Of a stretch of DNA of 64,000 nt, positions 45,862 through 56,392 are shown piece after piece (the stretch's first letter is position 1; every line of letters begins with the position of its first letter). The stretch lies in assembly GCA_015207365.1 (NCBI GenBank), contig JADEXA010000015.1:53497-117496 (forward strand), written 5' to 3'. Under the pieces are notes generated by a model that saw nothing but the letters and a program-made list of their open reading frames with translations, did not search any database and was not told where the DNA came from. Source of the DNA: Vacuolonema iberomarrocanum LEGE 07170 (GTDB lineage Bacteria; Cyanobacteriota; Cyanobacteriia; Elainellales; Elainellaceae). Made by a program: the position numbers and the translations under genes.

Positions 45862-48800
45862 TTACACCGTTAGGGTGCGGCGCTTGGTCACCAATCGGAA
45901 GGTTTCGATGATGTCACCTTCCTGCCAATTTTTGAAGTCATCGCTACCGATACCGCACTCAAAACCTGATGCGACTTCCTTCACGTCATCCCGCATCCGC
46001 TTGAGGGAATCGAGGTTGCCTTCGTGGATGACTTCGCCCTTGCGGCGTACCCGCATCCGGCAGTTGCGAAGCACCTTGCCAGATTGAACGTAACAACCGG
46101 CGACCGCACCCCGACCCACTGGGAAGACGGCACGGACTTCGACTTGACCCAGGGGTTCTTCCACGAGTTCGGGTTCGAGCAGACCTTCCATGGCTCCCTG
46201 TACGTCTTCTAGCAGCTTGTAGATGATGGTGTAATCCCGAACATCCACTCCAGCATCATCGGCTGCCCGTCGAGCACCACTGGCAAAGGTGGTGTTGAAG
46301 CCGAGGATGACGGCATTACTGGCAGCGGCCAAATCCACGTCTGTTTCGGTGATTTCGCCGGGAGCTGCTAGCAATACGCGTACCTGAACTTCCTTCTGAG
46401 GCAACTGCTGCAAGGAGGACAGAATCGCTTCCACCGAACCTTGCACATCGGCTTTGAGGACAATGTTCAGTTCCTTCAGATCGCCTTCCTGTGCTTGGCT
46501 AGACAGGGTATTGAGACTGACGCGGCGAGATGCCATGGCCTGCTGTAGGCGCGACTGGCGTTGCTCGTCTGCACGCCGATCGGCGATCGCCCGCGCTTCT
46601 TTCTCGTCACGATAGACATCGAACTCATCCCCAGCAGCGGGTACATCACTGAGACCCAGCACCTCAACGGCAAAGGAGGGCGTGGCTTCCTTCACGCGAT
46701 CGCCGCGATCATCCACCATTGCCCGCACTTTACCGAAGACATGACCAGCGACCAACACATCGCCAACCCGCAGGATACCGTTTTGAACCAGCAGGGTCGC
46801 CACGGGGCCTTTCGCCTTATCGAGGTTCGCTTCAATGATCGTCCCTTTCGCTGGGCGATCGGGGTTGGCGTAGAGGTCTTCAACTTCTGTGACCAGCAAG
46901 ATCATTTCCAGCAAGGTATCCAGGTTGTCACCCGAGAGCGCACTGACTGGAACCATGATGGTGTCGCCACCCCACTCCTCTGGAACGAGGTTATGCTCCA
47001 TCAGTTCTTGCTTCACCCGATCGGGCTGAGCTTGTTCCTTGTCCATCTTATTGATGGCAACGACGATGGGCACCTCTGCTGCCTTAGCGTGGCTGATTGC
47101 CTCAATGGTTTGGGGGCGAACTCCGTCATCTGCCGCCACCACCAGAATGGCAACATCGGTCACTCGCGCACCCCTTGCCCGCATTGCGGTAAAGGCTTCG
47201 TGACCTGGAGTATCTAGGAAGACGACTTGCTTGGTTTCGTCTTCGTGATCCACATCGACGTGGTAGGCACCGATGTGTTGGGTAATGCCGCCCGCTTCGC
47301 CCTGTGCCACCTTGGTCTTGCGGATCGAGTCCAGCAGGGTGGTTTTGCCGTGGTCAACGTGACCCATGATGGTAACCACGGGCGGACGTCGTTGCAGGTG
47401 CTCCATGTCGGCCTCAGACAACATCTCTGTCGTCTTCTTGGCTTCTGCGTCTTTGGCTTCAGTGTCGATCAGTACCTCAAATTCCTCGGCAACCATTGTT
47501 GCTGTGGGAACATCGAGCATTTGGTTGACCGTTGCCATGATGCCCTTGAGGAACAGGGTCTTGATGATATCCGTTTCGGGAACCGCCAATCTGTCTGCCA
47601 GTTCTGCAACCGTAATGTCACCGTTAAGGGTGATGATTTCGGGACGCTCTCGCGTGGGTTGTTCCCGCCGATCGCGCCGATTACTGCGGCTATCCGAAGA
47701 CGAGGACGATTTCTTCTTCGGCGCGGCCACCGCTGCTGGCTTGGCCGGCGGCTTGTTGCTTTTTGGCTTGGGTGGGCGAGCCAGAGACATCCGGATAGAG
47801 GACATGGCTGAATCCCCGTTTTGACCCTCATCCAGCGCCTCATCCAGGTCGATGTCTTCTTCCAACTGTACTTGCGATCGCCGCTTGTTCTTGGTGGTTT
47901 TCGCCACCTTGCTGGTGTCTTTCCGTTCTTCTTCCTCCTCATCTCGACGCCGACCCCGCTTAGCCGTTTTGGGAGGAGCCGGGCGTTCGGGACGCTTCAG
48001 TTCTAGAACATCATCACCAGGAAGGGCAATGCCTCCCTCGTCACTCGTCTTGGCTTCGGCCTCGTCCTTCGTTGGTTCGGCCGGACGCACAGGCTTCTTG
48101 CGCAGCTCGATCTTTGGCTTCTCGCGCTTAATGGGTGCTTCGGTTCCTGTGGATCGCTCGCGATCGCCACTGCGCTTCATGATGACGAGCTGCTCACTGC
48201 TCCCGCTGTCTCCACCCTGGGAGCGCTGGCGCAACTGGCTGGGTTTCTTGAGGATGGGGCGACTAACGGAGGATGTCGGCACCTCTCGCTTCACCTCTTT
48301 TTCTGTTGTGTCCTCTCGTTCCGACAGCTTGGTCGGTGGCCCGATCAAGGTTGGTGCGGGTGCGGGTTCTGGAGGCTTAGGGGGAGGAGTCGCGACCTTG
48401 GGTTGTGCTGTTTCCGGTTCCGGTTGTTCTACAGGTTCTGGCTTCTCCAGCTTGGGTAGCGCCGGTTTCTTGGCGACAGGAGGAGTGGTGGGTTCGGGTG
48501 GTTTTGGTGCCACGGGTGCCACGGGCTTTTCGGCCACAGGCTTTGGCGCTTCAGCAACCTCAGCCACAGCCTCATCCTGATGGACGACGGCTGGTTTGGC
48601 CACCTGCTCAGGGGAGACAGGGCGAGGAGGTGGAGCAACTGGGGTTGGAATACTCCCATTTCCAGCTCCATTCCCTGCAGCAGCAGGCGCTTCTGGCTTA
48701 GAGGGTTCAGGAGCCTGACTTTCTTGTGCCTGAAGCGTTTCTGGGCGCTTGGGAGCCTCTGCGGCCACAGGGCGTTGCCGCCGAATTTCCAAGATCTGTT

Positions 48801-49053
48801 GCTTGGGTTTCTTGATCGGCGGTTGTGGCTTGTTCTTGCGAGGCCTTGGAGTGGACGATGCGGCAGCAGGACGTGACGCAGTCGCACTGGGCGATCGCGT
48901 CGCTGCCTCCGAGCGGATCTTTGCTGCATCATCAGCAGAGATAGTACTGCTATGGCTCTTGGCGGGAATGTTCAATTGTTCGCAAACGTCTAATATGTCT
49001 CGATTATCCAAATTCAATTCTTTTGAAAGCTCGTAAATTCGTACTTTGTTCAT
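45862..49053 (-). CDS. infB: Translation initiation factor IF-2
   Basis: 1063 residues. A short conserved N-terminal subdomain ([20 protein letters not shown]) is followed by a roughly 400-residue Pro/Ala/Glu/Lys-rich linker. Then come the IF-2N domain and the GTPase ([16 protein letters not shown] near residue 560, [21 protein letters not shown]), and the C-terminal domains ending in FEC...[13 protein letters not shown]. It brings fMet-tRNA to the 30S subunit with GTP. The start has GAGGGAGAG three bases upstream. Normally it directly follows ylxR; here a 1-kb gap intervenes. No rbfA follows. Confidence 0.98.
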   Translation of the reverse strand: MNKVRIYELSKELNLDNRDILDVCEQLNIPAKSHSSTISADDAAKIRSEAATRSPSATASRPAAASSTPRPRKNKPQPPIKKPKQQILEIRRQRPVAAEAPKRPETLQAQESQAPEPSKPEAPAAAGNGAGNGSIPTPVAPPPRPVSPEQVAKPAVVHQDEAVAEVAEAPKPVAEKPVAPVAPKPPEPTTPPVAKKPALPKLEKPEPVEQPEPETAQPKVATPPPKPPEPAPAPTLIGPPTKLSEREDTTEKEVKREVPTSSVSRPILKKPSQLRQRSQGGDSGSSEQLVIMKRSGDRERSTGTEAPIKREKPKIELRKKPVRPAEPTKDEAEAKTSDEGGIALPGDDVLELKRPERPAPPKTAKRGRRRDEEEEERKDTSKVAKTTKNKRRSQVQLEEDIDLDEALDEGQNGDSAMSSIRMSLARPPKPKSNKPPAKPAAVAAPKKKSSSSSDSRSNRRDRREQPTRERPEIITLNGDITVAELADRLAVPETDIIKTLFLKGIMATVNQMLDVPTATMVAEEFEVLIDTEAKDAEAKKTTEMLSEADMEHLQRRPPVVTIMGHVDHGKTTLLDSIRKTKVAQGEAGGITQHIGAYHVDVDHEDETKQVVFLDTPGHEAFTAMRARGARVTDVAILVVAADDGVRPQTIEAISHAKAAEVPIVVAINKMDKEQAQPDRVKQELMEHNLVPEEWGGDTIMVPVSALSGDNLDTLLEMILLVTEVEDLYANPDRPAKGTIIEANLDKAKGPVATLLVQNGILRVGDVLVAGHVFGKVRAMVDDRGDRVKEATPSFAVEVLGLSDVPAAGDEFDVYRDEKEARAIADRRADEQRQSRLQQAMASRRVSLNTLSSQAQEGDLKELNIVLKADVQGSVEAILSSLQQLPQKEVQVRVLLAAPGEITETDVDLAAASNAVILGFNTTFASGARRAADDAGVDVRDYTIIYKLLEDVQGAMEGLLEPELVEEPLGQVEVRAVFPVGRGAVAGCYVQSGKVLRNCRMRVRRKGEVIHEGNLDSLKRMRDDVKEVASGFECGIGSDDFKNWQEGDIIETFRLVTKRRTLTV

Positions 49054-50085
49054 CCACTCTCCCTCGTTGCACCGATGTTTGTTTCACATAGTCTTCTACT
49101 CCCTGTGGTGGGATAACAGCGTTGACACCTTGATTATCATTTCACACCCATCTACCACTCCCAACAATTGTTAGGAGAATTTTCCAATTCTGCTTGAGAA
49201 CCTGTCTGAGAAGTTGTCTAATCAGCAAATGTTTCAGTGACCACTCAGTTACTAATTGTCGATGCGCCCGGAGCAACAAACCTGAAGCCTGATAGAACCT
49301 TTTCCACCTGCACTGTCCGCTGAATAGTCTGCTAGGCACCTTCAGCTGAATGGGGATCCTGGCTGCTTCAAGCTGTTTTGCTTGACGTGCTACTTTCAAA
49401 CGAGCGGGCGATCGCTCTATATCCTAACGAACAACTCCCGTATCTGTGATTCTCAAAATCACCCTTAACCCATCCTAAGGCATTTGCCCTCAGCCCATCG
49501 CAAAAAAGCTAGGGAAGATTCCGCATAATGTATGGGGGATTACCCCATGCATATGAAAAATATTAGGCTTTTTTACACCTCTGTATTCCAAAAGATCGAA
49601 CTCGCACCATCAAACGGTTGATACAACTCTATGTTAGTCGATCGCCTGCTGATAGATCTCGCGCGACTGCGCCATCATCCAACCCCTGTGGTGGTTGAGC
49701 ATTGAAGATGCCTCAAGTGAACCCCGGTACAGAGCTCGTTTGCGGAAAGCGTATGGAGTGATGGCTCAAAACAGTTCAATTCTCCTAATCCTCTCCGTCT
49801 CAAGTTTATCCAAATCGGCATTTGCAGCCAATTTCGCAAGATTGATGACGTGGAAGTGTGTCCTATAGTTTCGACATTCTCCGAGCTGAAATCAGGCCAT
49901 TGGCCTAGATGTGTGTTTGAGTGATGGGATCAGCGGTGCAAGTTATCCGCGGAGTATTGGGATCAACGGAACAGGTCTTCCGCAGATGATGAATGATGTC
50001 TCCATGCTAATCATGACTAGAGGTTAGTTAGGGATTCGATTGTGAATCCAGTTGGCTGTTCTGCCTGGGATTAGGCAGACGTTAG
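49054..50085. other. 1-kb gap between ylxR and infB
   Basis: The stretch interrupts the usual tight ylxR-infB junction. The minus-strand frame at 49142-49399 has no protein signature. A small hairpin (arms 49528-49537 and 49543-49552, one wobble) is the only structure I see; on neither strand is it followed by a T-tract. The segment may hold an infB promoter or remnants of an insertion. Confidence 0.45.
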
Positions 50086-50346
50086 CTAAGAGGGTTGCCC
50101 CTTGTCTAACCTTTCCCAGAGGAGTTGGTAGATGTCAGGACGTTCAGGGACACGAAGCGATCGCCGAATGGCTTTTTTCTTTTGTGCCGTCTGCAAACAG
50201 GCCTCCGTTTGGCAAAGGTAGGCCGATCGCCCCATACCTTCGTCCAGTTGCAGTTCTTGTGACGGATGCACCCGCACAATGCGCCAAAAATCAGATTTTG
50301 GTGCAACTTTGCGGCAACTGATGCAGCGGCGATAGTTTTTGTCCAT
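50086..50346 (-). CDS. ylxR: YlxR family RNA-binding protein (DUF448)
   Basis: 86 residues. RRCISCRKVAPKSDFWRIVR carries the conserved C-x-x-C, and GRSAYLCQTEACLQTAQKKK plus LRVPERPDIYQLLWERL are typical of YlxR. The Bacillus homologue (RnpM) binds RNase P RNA. GAGG lies nine bases before the ATG. It follows nusA by 144 bases on the same strand, as in most bacteria. Confidence 0.92.
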   Translation of the reverse strand: MDKNYRRCISCRKVAPKSDFWRIVRVHPSQELQLDEGMGRSAYLCQTEACLQTAQKKKAIRRSLRVPERPDIYQLLWERLDKGQPS

Positions 50347-50490
50347 GGCCGGTTACCTCGGGTGCATCTGACTGGCGGATCGTTCGGTCAGATTATGGTA
50401 ATGACGAAGATCCTGGCAAAAGTTCGCCTGAAGTTTTGGTGTATCGAGAGAGCGGTAAGGATTTGGAGCGACGCTGAAGGCGATCGCGAT

Positions 50491-52116
50491 TTACGCTTCC
50501 TCTTCGTCGCTTTCGTCTTCTGATGTCGTTGAGTCGGTCATGCCCTCTTCCTCGGCATCGGCATCAGAGGTGCTTTCGTCTGGAGTGGCGATCGCCTCTG
50601 CCTCCGTTGCCTCTTCTTCTTCGTCCTCATCTATGCCATATTCTTCGGCAGCGGCAGCAGCTAGAGCCGCCTTCTTCGCGGCGATGTCCATTTTGACTTC
50701 TTCCTCGTCGCCATACTCTTCAGCGGCAGCGGCAGCCAGAGCGGCCTTCTTCACGGCAATTCGCCGCTCAGCCTCCGTCATGGGCGGCTCCTCTTCCTCC
50801 TCATCGGCATATTCCTCCGCTGCGGCTGCTTCCAGGGCAGCAACTTTGGCGGCGGCGCGCTCCTCTGCTTCATGGGCAGCGGCTTCACGGGCTTCACGGG
50901 CAGCCGCTTCTTCCGCTTCGCGGGCGGCGCGCTCCTCGCGTCGCTGCTCGATAAGCTCGGCCATTTTCTGACTCTCGACTTCGAAGTCGTACTTAGCGAC
51001 ATCCTTGATGTCGATTTTCCATCCCGTCAACCGAGCCGCCAGACGCACATTCTGTCCTTCCTTGCCGATCGCCAGACTGAGCTGGTCTTCGGGGACAAGC
51101 ACATGGGCCTGCATATCCTCGGGGTTCATCAGAATCACCTGGGTCACCTTAGCCGGGCTGAGGGCATTGGCGATATAGGTCGCTGGGTCAGGAGACCAGC
51201 GAATCACATCAATTTTCTCACCGCGCAATTCGTTGACCACCGCTTGAATCCGTGATCCCCGAGCACCAATGCAGGCTCCAACGGGATCAACATCCCGTTC
51301 CAGGGTGTCAACTGCAATTTTGGTACGGGGGCCAACGGATCGAGAGGGGGGATTGGCTTCGCGGGCAACCGCCACGATCCGCACAACTTCCTCTTCAATT
51401 TCTGGGACTTCGGTGGCAAACAAATCTACCACCAGGCCAGCATCTGCGCGGGAAACCAGCAATTGTGGGCCACGATGAGCCCCTTCCGAAACCCGCTTGA
51501 GGAAGACCCGGAACGTCATATTGGCGCGGTAGTTGTCATTGGGGAGTTGATCCCGCTTCAGAAGTTCTGCTTCCACTTCAGGGTTTCCATAGCCGCTGTT
51601 GACCGCCATGATCACCGACTGGCGCTCAAACCGTAGAACCCGCCCCTGCAGAACCGTGCCTTCGAGTTCCTGAAACTCTTCCTGCACGAGCTTGCGTTGC
51701 TGGTCTCGCAGCTTCTGGGCCAGTACTTGCTTGGTTTGGATGGCTGCCATCCGTCCGAATTCTGCCTGATCGGGGGTGACATCCAGTACCACGGTGTCGC
51801 CCAATTGGGCTTCGGGTGCAACTTCGCGGACTTCCGTTAGGGCAATTTCATGGTCAGGGCTAGAGATTCCTTCCACGATCGCCTTGGCTGCCAGCACTCG
51901 AAAGCCTTCTTCTTCGACATCCAGCTCCACCTCAAAGTTGTCGAAGTATTCTTCGTCGAAACTCTGATCATCGGGACGAGTGGTGCGACGAAAACGCTCA
52001 TAACCCTTGAGCAATGCCTCACGCAGCGCTTCTTGAACGGCATGCTTGGGGAGATTACGTTCACGGCTGATATTGTCGATCATGTCTTGAAGACCAGGGA
52101 GCGTGATAACTGACAT
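50491..52116 (-). CDS. nusA: Transcription termination/antitermination factor NusA with acidic repeat tail
   Basis: 541 residues. The N-terminal RNA-polymerase-binding domain ([20 protein letters not shown]), S1 domain ([20 protein letters not shown]), KH1/KH2 ([40 protein letters not shown]) are complete to about residue 370. The C-terminal 165 residues are an Ala/Glu-rich tail with three related blocks of the type [14 protein letters not shown] followed by acidic runs. That tail replaces the acidic-repeat domains of E. coli NusA. NusA modulates pausing, termination and antitermination. Confidence 0.97.
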   Translation of the reverse strand: MSVITLPGLQDMIDNISRERNLPKHAVQEALREALLKGYERFRRTTRPDDQSFDEEYFDNFEVELDVEEEGFRVLAAKAIVEGISSPDHEIALTEVREVAPEAQLGDTVVLDVTPDQAEFGRMAAIQTKQVLAQKLRDQQRKLVQEEFQELEGTVLQGRVLRFERQSVIMAVNSGYGNPEVEAELLKRDQLPNDNYRANMTFRVFLKRVSEGAHRGPQLLVSRADAGLVVDLFATEVPEIEEEVVRIVAVAREANPPSRSVGPRTKIAVDTLERDVDPVGACIGARGSRIQAVVNELRGEKIDVIRWSPDPATYIANALSPAKVTQVILMNPEDMQAHVLVPEDQLSLAIGKEGQNVRLAARLTGWKIDIKDVAKYDFEVESQKMAELIEQRREERAAREAEEAAAREAREAAAHEAEERAAAKVAALEAAAAEEYADEEEEEPPMTEAERRIAVKKAALAAAAAEEYGDEEEVKMDIAAKKAALAAAAAEEYGIDEDEEEEATEAEAIATPDESTSDADAEEEGMTDSTTSEDESDEEEA

Positions 52117-52241
52117 AGATAAAACGAACCTCCAGATTTAGTGAGGAAAAGATGCAAAAAGAAAATCAATCAAAGCTGAAGCCATTGCGCGCAGTGGGGA
52201 TGATCCAGGGAACTTGAAGCGATCGGTGGGTTGCCTGAGTA

Positions 52242-52712
52242 TCAGGAAGATTGGGGATGGTCGTCGAGTTGGACGGAGAGGATGAGCGATCGCGGAATGG
52301 CGACTGCTCGCCCTTTCTGGCTCAAGTGAACCGCCGCCTCATCCCGCCGAATCAGTTGCCCATTCCAAGTTGTATGCCCCTTGTAAGGTTCCTGCACCGT
52401 GACCACCACCGGAAAACCCTTAAACGAAGTGAACTCGCGATCAGTCGTCAACGACTCTGGCACACCCGGACTAGAAATTTCCAGGACATAAGCATCGGGA
52501 ATTAAATCACTGGCCTCTAGGGCTGTTCCCAGGGCGTGACTCATGGCCTCACAGTCCTCCAGGCTCGTATCGGTAGCTGGGTTGCGAATGTCAACACGCA
52601 AAACTGGAGGGCTTTGGTTGGTGTAAAATACGGCTCCGGCCACCTCAAAACCCAGGGTTTCGGCAATGGGCGTGGCAAGTTCTAAAAGGCTGGGAATTAA
52701 GGGATGTGTCAT
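52242..52712 (-). CDS. rimP: Ribosome maturation factor RimP
   Basis: 156 residues. LATPIAETLGFEVAGAVFYT, VLRVDIRNPATDTSLEDCEA, YVLEISSPGVPESLTTDREF and the C-terminal SH3-like part match RimP, which assists 30S subunit maturation. It is the first gene of the rimP-nusA-ylxR set, 125 bases before nusA. About 250 bases upstream on the same strand is a strong terminator-like hairpin (52969-52991). Confidence 0.96.
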   Translation of the reverse strand: MTHPLIPSLLELATPIAETLGFEVAGAVFYTNQSPPVLRVDIRNPATDTSLEDCEAMSHALGTALEASDLIPDAYVLEISSPGVPESLTTDREFTSFKGFPVVVTVQEPYKGHTTWNGQLIRRDEAAVHLSQKGRAVAIPRSLILSVQLDDHPQSS

Positions 52713-52968
52713 ATTTCAGGAACAGACAGGCCACGGATGCGCTAATGTGACCCGCCGCAAAATTGAATGGAGAGCTAAAGGTGAACGCAACAGGGAGAAC
52801 CAGCGGAATTGGAAAACTGCGGGAATCAAGCAATCCGGTCAGATAGCGGTGAAGACGCAGATTCCAACCCTTTTCCGATGGTTTAGACAGCTCGCAGGCA
52901 GAAGCGGCACCCCAAAATTCATTCGACAGAAGCCCAAGATGTTGATGTGGGCTATCGAAAAAAAGAAC

Positions 52969-53036
52969 AAAAAAAAGCGGGGAGCCCCCACTTCTCGACA
53001 AGCTACGTCTTGAGTGTGCGACAGCCGATCGCTGTC
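52969..53036 (-). ncRNA. Candidate small RNA or rimP-leader attenuator
   Basis: Read on the minus strand. A start near 53035 is set by the promoter at 53041-53069. A 6-bp hairpin (GACAGC/GCTGTC, 53036-53020) comes first, then a roughly 28-base linker, then a terminator: GTGGGG (52991-52986), GCT loop, CCCCGC (52982-52977) and eight T (52976-52969). The whole is about 67 bases. It resembles the compact two-hairpin layout of cyanobacterial sRNAs such as Yfr1, but lacks the Yfr1 core ACUCCUCACAC. Because rimP lies 257 bases downstream, a leader attenuator is the alternative. Confidence 0.55.
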
Positions 53037-53040
53037 ACTA

Positions 53041-53069
53041 AATATAGATATTAGCGCATGCTCACTCAA
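53041..53069 (-). promoter_or_regulatory. Sigma-70-type promoter for the candidate RNA
   Basis: On the minus strand TTGAGT (53069-53064) and TATATT (53046-53041) are separated by exactly 17 bases, four of six and five of six matches to TTGACA and TATAAT. The expected start falls at the base of the first hairpin. Confidence 0.6.
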
Positions 53070-53535
53070 ATGGGCCGTTTCGGATGAATTCCTTAAGAAA
53101 GAGCAAAAAATTAGGAATAACAAATAATTGGCAATTGAATAGACCGAAGTTGAATCTACCCACAATTTCTTTAGCTAAATCCTGTTTGATTAGAAGGCTT
53201 GTGAGACAGCAAAGCTACGGAAAGATGGAGCTTGATTTTTGATTTTGGGCTTTCGACTATACGAATGAAATTCAGGTATAGTGAGGATTCTAGTGCTTGT
53301 ATAGTTAGGCTTAAGATTTAGGCTTAAGCAACAGGATTATAGGAGATAAAATCTCAACCTTTAGGCTGCCATCCGACAAAAGCACCTTCCTGAAACACCC
53401 ATTCGTATGAGGAAGAAAAGGGAATGCAGTCATTATGATGAAGATTGTTCATATACAGTAACTATCTGGCAACCTCGCCAGTGGTTTGGATTTCCATGAG
53501 GACTCGTAGCAAGCTTTCTAGAGGCGTCTAACTGT

Positions 53536-54780
53536 ATGAAAGCGCAATTCGGAGAAATGGAGAGGGAATTGCAGCACTCAACGCGCATTTTGTTGCTTAC
53601 AGATCGTCCAGCCGTACGGGCAGAAGTTCTTGAGCTTCTGGCATCCGTGGATAGGTCACTCACGAATCACGTTACCGTTGTGGAAGAGGTAGGAACTGCG
53701 ATCGCCCACGCTCAACTTTACTTTCCTGAAGCAATTCTGCTAGATGGAGCGCTCGACTCCAGCGATAGTTTCCAGGTGTGCGAAACCTTGCGGCAACAGC
53801 CCACCTTGAAATTGCTCCCCATTTTTATGTTGGTGGAGGCTGCGTTCGACCGAGCAGAAGGCTTTCGACGAGGAATGACAGATTTTCTGCTGCGACCGCT
53901 GGAGTGGCAGGAAGTGCAGCAGCGGCTGAATCCACTCCAAAAATTTAAGGACGATGCCGGGCAAGCGATCGCTCAACTTCATCAGCAATTACAAAACCGG
54001 GAGCAGTCTCTCGCGCAAGCCAATGAGTCGCTGAAGCTGTTGCTGCATGCGGTGTCTCATGACCTTCGCAATCCCGTATTGGGAATGCAGATGGTGTTCC
54101 AGAACTTGCTCAACGGAGCCTGCCAAAATCATTGGACGGAAGAGGAGATGATTCCCGTCCCGCGCTCCTTTCTAGAACGAATGGTAGAGGGAAGCGATCG
54201 CCACCTCGACCTGATGAGCACCTTGATTGACTCCCACAGCAAGGTGACCCGCCCTCTGGTGCTGCATCCAGAACGGGTTGACCTGGGGACGCTCGCGTCT
54301 ACAGCTCTGCAAGAGCTGGAACCCTGGTTTCGCAAGAATCAGGCAACGGTCACCCTGCAGGTGTCGCCCAACCTACCATCGGTGAAAGCCGATCCCGTCC
54401 AAATCAGCCGCGTGCTGAAGCATCTAGCCGAAAATGCCCTGAAGCATAACCCTCCGGGAGTGCAGCTCCAAGTTGTTGCCTACTCAGACGGCGACGCTCT
54501 ATGTTGCGTGGTGCAAGACGACGGGCAAGGCATTAGCGCAGACGACTGCGATCGCCTATTCCGCTTGTCGCAGCGGGGCGATCGCGCTGGACATACTTTT
54601 GGCCTGGGCTTGGGACTCTATCTCTGCCAACAAATTGTGCAAGCCCACGGCGGCACTATCCAAGTTGCCAACGTCCCCGAAGGCGGCGCACGCTTCTGGT
54701 TCACCTTGCCGCATATTGCTTCCTGCACCTGCAAAACAGCGGTTGTTCCAGGAAACCAGGAATTGTCGCTTCAGTCTTGA
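53536..54780 (+). CDS. Histidine kinase with N-terminal receiver-like domain
   Basis: 414 residues. A receiver-like domain (residues 15-135, with ILLLTDRP, EAILLDGAL and DFLLRPLEW) leads through a coiled coil into the dimerisation helix with His175 in AVSHDLRNPVLG. The ATP-binding domain shows HLAENALKHNPPG (N box), VVQDDGQGISADD (G1) and HTFGLGLGLYLCQQI (G2). The receiver has Asp in LLDGAL but Arg instead of the Lys in RPLEW. It is probably soluble. No response regulator lies next to it, so the partner is unknown. Confidence 0.92.
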   Translation: MKAQFGEMERELQHSTRILLLTDRPAVRAEVLELLASVDRSLTNHVTVVEEVGTAIAHAQLYFPEAILLDGALDSSDSFQVCETLRQQPTLKLLPIFMLVEAAFDRAEGFRRGMTDFLLRPLEWQEVQQRLNPLQKFKDDAGQAIAQLHQQLQNREQSLAQANESLKLLLHAVSHDLRNPVLGMQMVFQNLLNGACQNHWTEEEMIPVPRSFLERMVEGSDRHLDLMSTLIDSHSKVTRPLVLHPERVDLGTLASTALQELEPWFRKNQATVTLQVSPNLPSVKADPVQISRVLKHLAENALKHNPPGVQLQVVAYSDGDALCCVVQDDGQGISADDCDRLFRLSQRGDRAGHTFGLGLGLYLCQQIVQAHGGTIQVANVPEGGARFWFTLPHIASCTCKTAVVPGNQELSLQS

Positions 54781-54802
54781 TAGCCAAAAAAGTTGCTGGG
54801 TG

Positions 54803-54839
54803 ATGCCAACCCTACATTTAGCGTCGTAGGATTGGCATC
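54803..54839. repeat. Imperfect palindrome after the kinase gene
   Basis: GATGCCAACCCTAC (54803-54816) pairs with GTAGGATTGGCATC (54826-54839) apart from one position, in the short space between the convergent kinase and recQ genes. Possibly a bidirectional terminator. Confidence 0.5.
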
Positions 54840-54875
54840 GCTCACCATTCCGTACATATCTATGTGTTAGCGAGG

Positions 54876-56321
54876 TTATGACTGGCAACGATCGCACGTC
54901 CCACACCGCAATGCCTTTGCCTCTTTTTCAAATCCGAACGCGCGCATCAGGTATTGCCAGCGGCAATCAGTTGTGTGGAGATAGGGTTCGATCGTGAGAT
55001 TGCCAGAGGGGGTTGAGGTTTTGGCCGCTTTGCCGGAGCAGATGGTGTAGTGGAAGGGATCGCGCCAATGGAGTTGTCCCAAGCTGTGAAGGAGGGAGAG
55101 GGCGATCGCCCCGTCTTTGAACTCGCGGGCGATCTGGTTGACTTCGCCAGATTTTGGGAGCTGGTGGGCGAGGCGTTGGGCTTTGCGGATGAGGACAGTT
55201 TGGCGATCGCGGAAAAACGTTTGCCGTTGTTTGTCTTCGGGATCGAGCAGTCCTGTGCGCTCACTAATCAGCGTTAGGGCTTCGGCGAGTTGGCCGTCTC
55301 GGCCACCGCGCCCGACCTCCTGCACATATTCCGACAGCAAGGTTGGTGCGTGAAAGTGGATGACCCAGCGCACATCAGGTTTGTTGATCCCCATGCCAAA
55401 GGCGCTGGTGCAAATGACAAAGGGAAGTCTGCCATCGATCCAATCGGCCTCGATCTGCCGCCGCTCCTGGGGGCCGAGTCCGGCGTGGTAGCCGATGGTG
55501 CGGTGTCCCTGTTGGGTGAGCCATGCGGCTAATTCTTCGCTGTCGCGACGGGTGCGGACATAAACCAGCCCTGCTTTACCAGTGCGCTCTCGGATGAATC
55601 GTCGCAATGCTTGGCGGCGACCCCGGGGCGTCCACACGGTTTTCACCGACAGCGCCAAATTGTCACGATAGGGGTTGATGAGAAATTGCTGGGGATGTTG
55701 CAGTTGCAAGACCTGGCGGATCGTTTGCTGCGCCTGGGGATCGGCGGTAGCGGTGAAGGCGGCGATCGCCATCCGACTGCCTGCTGGCTTGTGCTGCAAT
55801 AATGCTGGACGCACGGCTCCTAACCGCCGATAGGCCGGACGAAAGGTGTCACCCCACTGCACCAGGCAATGGGCTTCATCCAAAATCAGCCCGTTAATTT
55901 GCAGGGCGGGATGGCAGAGTCTTTCCCAGACGGCTGATGTCAATAGAGTTTCCGGGGAGAGGTAGAGCAGACGCAGGCGGTCGAGTCGCTGTAAGGTTTG
56001 GCGACGTTGGAAGGCGGGGACTTCGCTGTGGAGAGAAGCGGCAGGCAGATGGCGCGATCGCAGCTCCTGTACCTGATTTTCCATCAACGCTACCAGAGGC
56101 GACACGACCAGCGTTAACCCCTGCTGCATCAATGCCGGAAGCTGGAAGCAGATAGATTTTCCACCCCCAGTGGGCATGACAACCAGCGCATCTTGTCCAT
56201 TCAATAAACTACGAACAATTTCTCCCTGTGGGGGACGAAAATCTGGGTAGCCCCAAATCTGCTGAAATTTGGCTCGAACTGTTTCCCAATCGTGCTGCTG
56301 GTGTTGCTGAACTGGATGCAT
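54876..56321 (-). CDS. recQ: ATP-dependent DNA helicase, RecQ family
   Basis: 481 residues. The superfamily-2 motifs run in order: FRPPQGEIVRSLL (motif 0), MPTGGGKSICFQLP (Walker A), TLVVSPLVALM, LILDEAHCLVQWG (DEAH), AAFTATADPQ, GLVYVRTR, CTSAFGMGINKPDVRWVIH and EVGRGGRDGQ. A zinc-binding end (CRWQYLMRAFGFE, CGTCDRCQS) closes the protein. The C-terminal HRDC domain is absent, as in short RecQ forms. It unwinds DNA 3' to 5' in recombination repair. Confidence 0.93.
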   Translation of the reverse strand: MHPVQQHQQHDWETVRAKFQQIWGYPDFRPPQGEIVRSLLNGQDALVVMPTGGGKSICFQLPALMQQGLTLVVSPLVALMENQVQELRSRHLPAASLHSEVPAFQRRQTLQRLDRLRLLYLSPETLLTSAVWERLCHPALQINGLILDEAHCLVQWGDTFRPAYRRLGAVRPALLQHKPAGSRMAIAAFTATADPQAQQTIRQVLQLQHPQQFLINPYRDNLALSVKTVWTPRGRRQALRRFIRERTGKAGLVYVRTRRDSEELAAWLTQQGHRTIGYHAGLGPQERRQIEADWIDGRLPFVICTSAFGMGINKPDVRWVIHFHAPTLLSEYVQEVGRGGRDGQLAEALTLISERTGLLDPEDKQRQTFFRDRQTVLIRKAQRLAHQLPKSGEVNQIAREFKDGAIALSLLHSLGQLHWRDPFHYTICSGKAAKTSTPSGNLTIEPYLHTTDCRWQYLMRAFGFEKEAKALRCGTCDRCQS

Positions 56322-56392
56322 CCTGAACTCCCTGTATTTCTCCTAGAATTCCCGACGTTACGGGATCCACACCAGAGAAGATTCTCGGTTAT

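Larger units (their letters stand above)
52713..53535. other. Divergent intergenic region between rimP and the histidine kinase
   Basis: About 820 bases. It contains the candidate RNA unit at 52969-53069. Frames at 52666-53013 (plus) and 52839-53165 (minus) are unconvincing: they read through the hairpins and have no family character. The part from 53070 to 53535 is AT-rich and presumably holds the kinase promoter. Confidence 0.5.

Noticed and set aside
46561..48580. Several long plus-strand frames opposite infB
   Set aside because: Antisense shadows of the GC-rich infB coding sequence; none has family motifs or initiation signals.
49142..49399. Minus-strand frame in the ylxR-infB gap
   Set aside because: No homology pattern, odd composition and no ribosome-binding site.
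52666..53165. Opposed frames upstream of rimP
   Set aside because: Both cross the promoter and terminator structures and have no protein signature.
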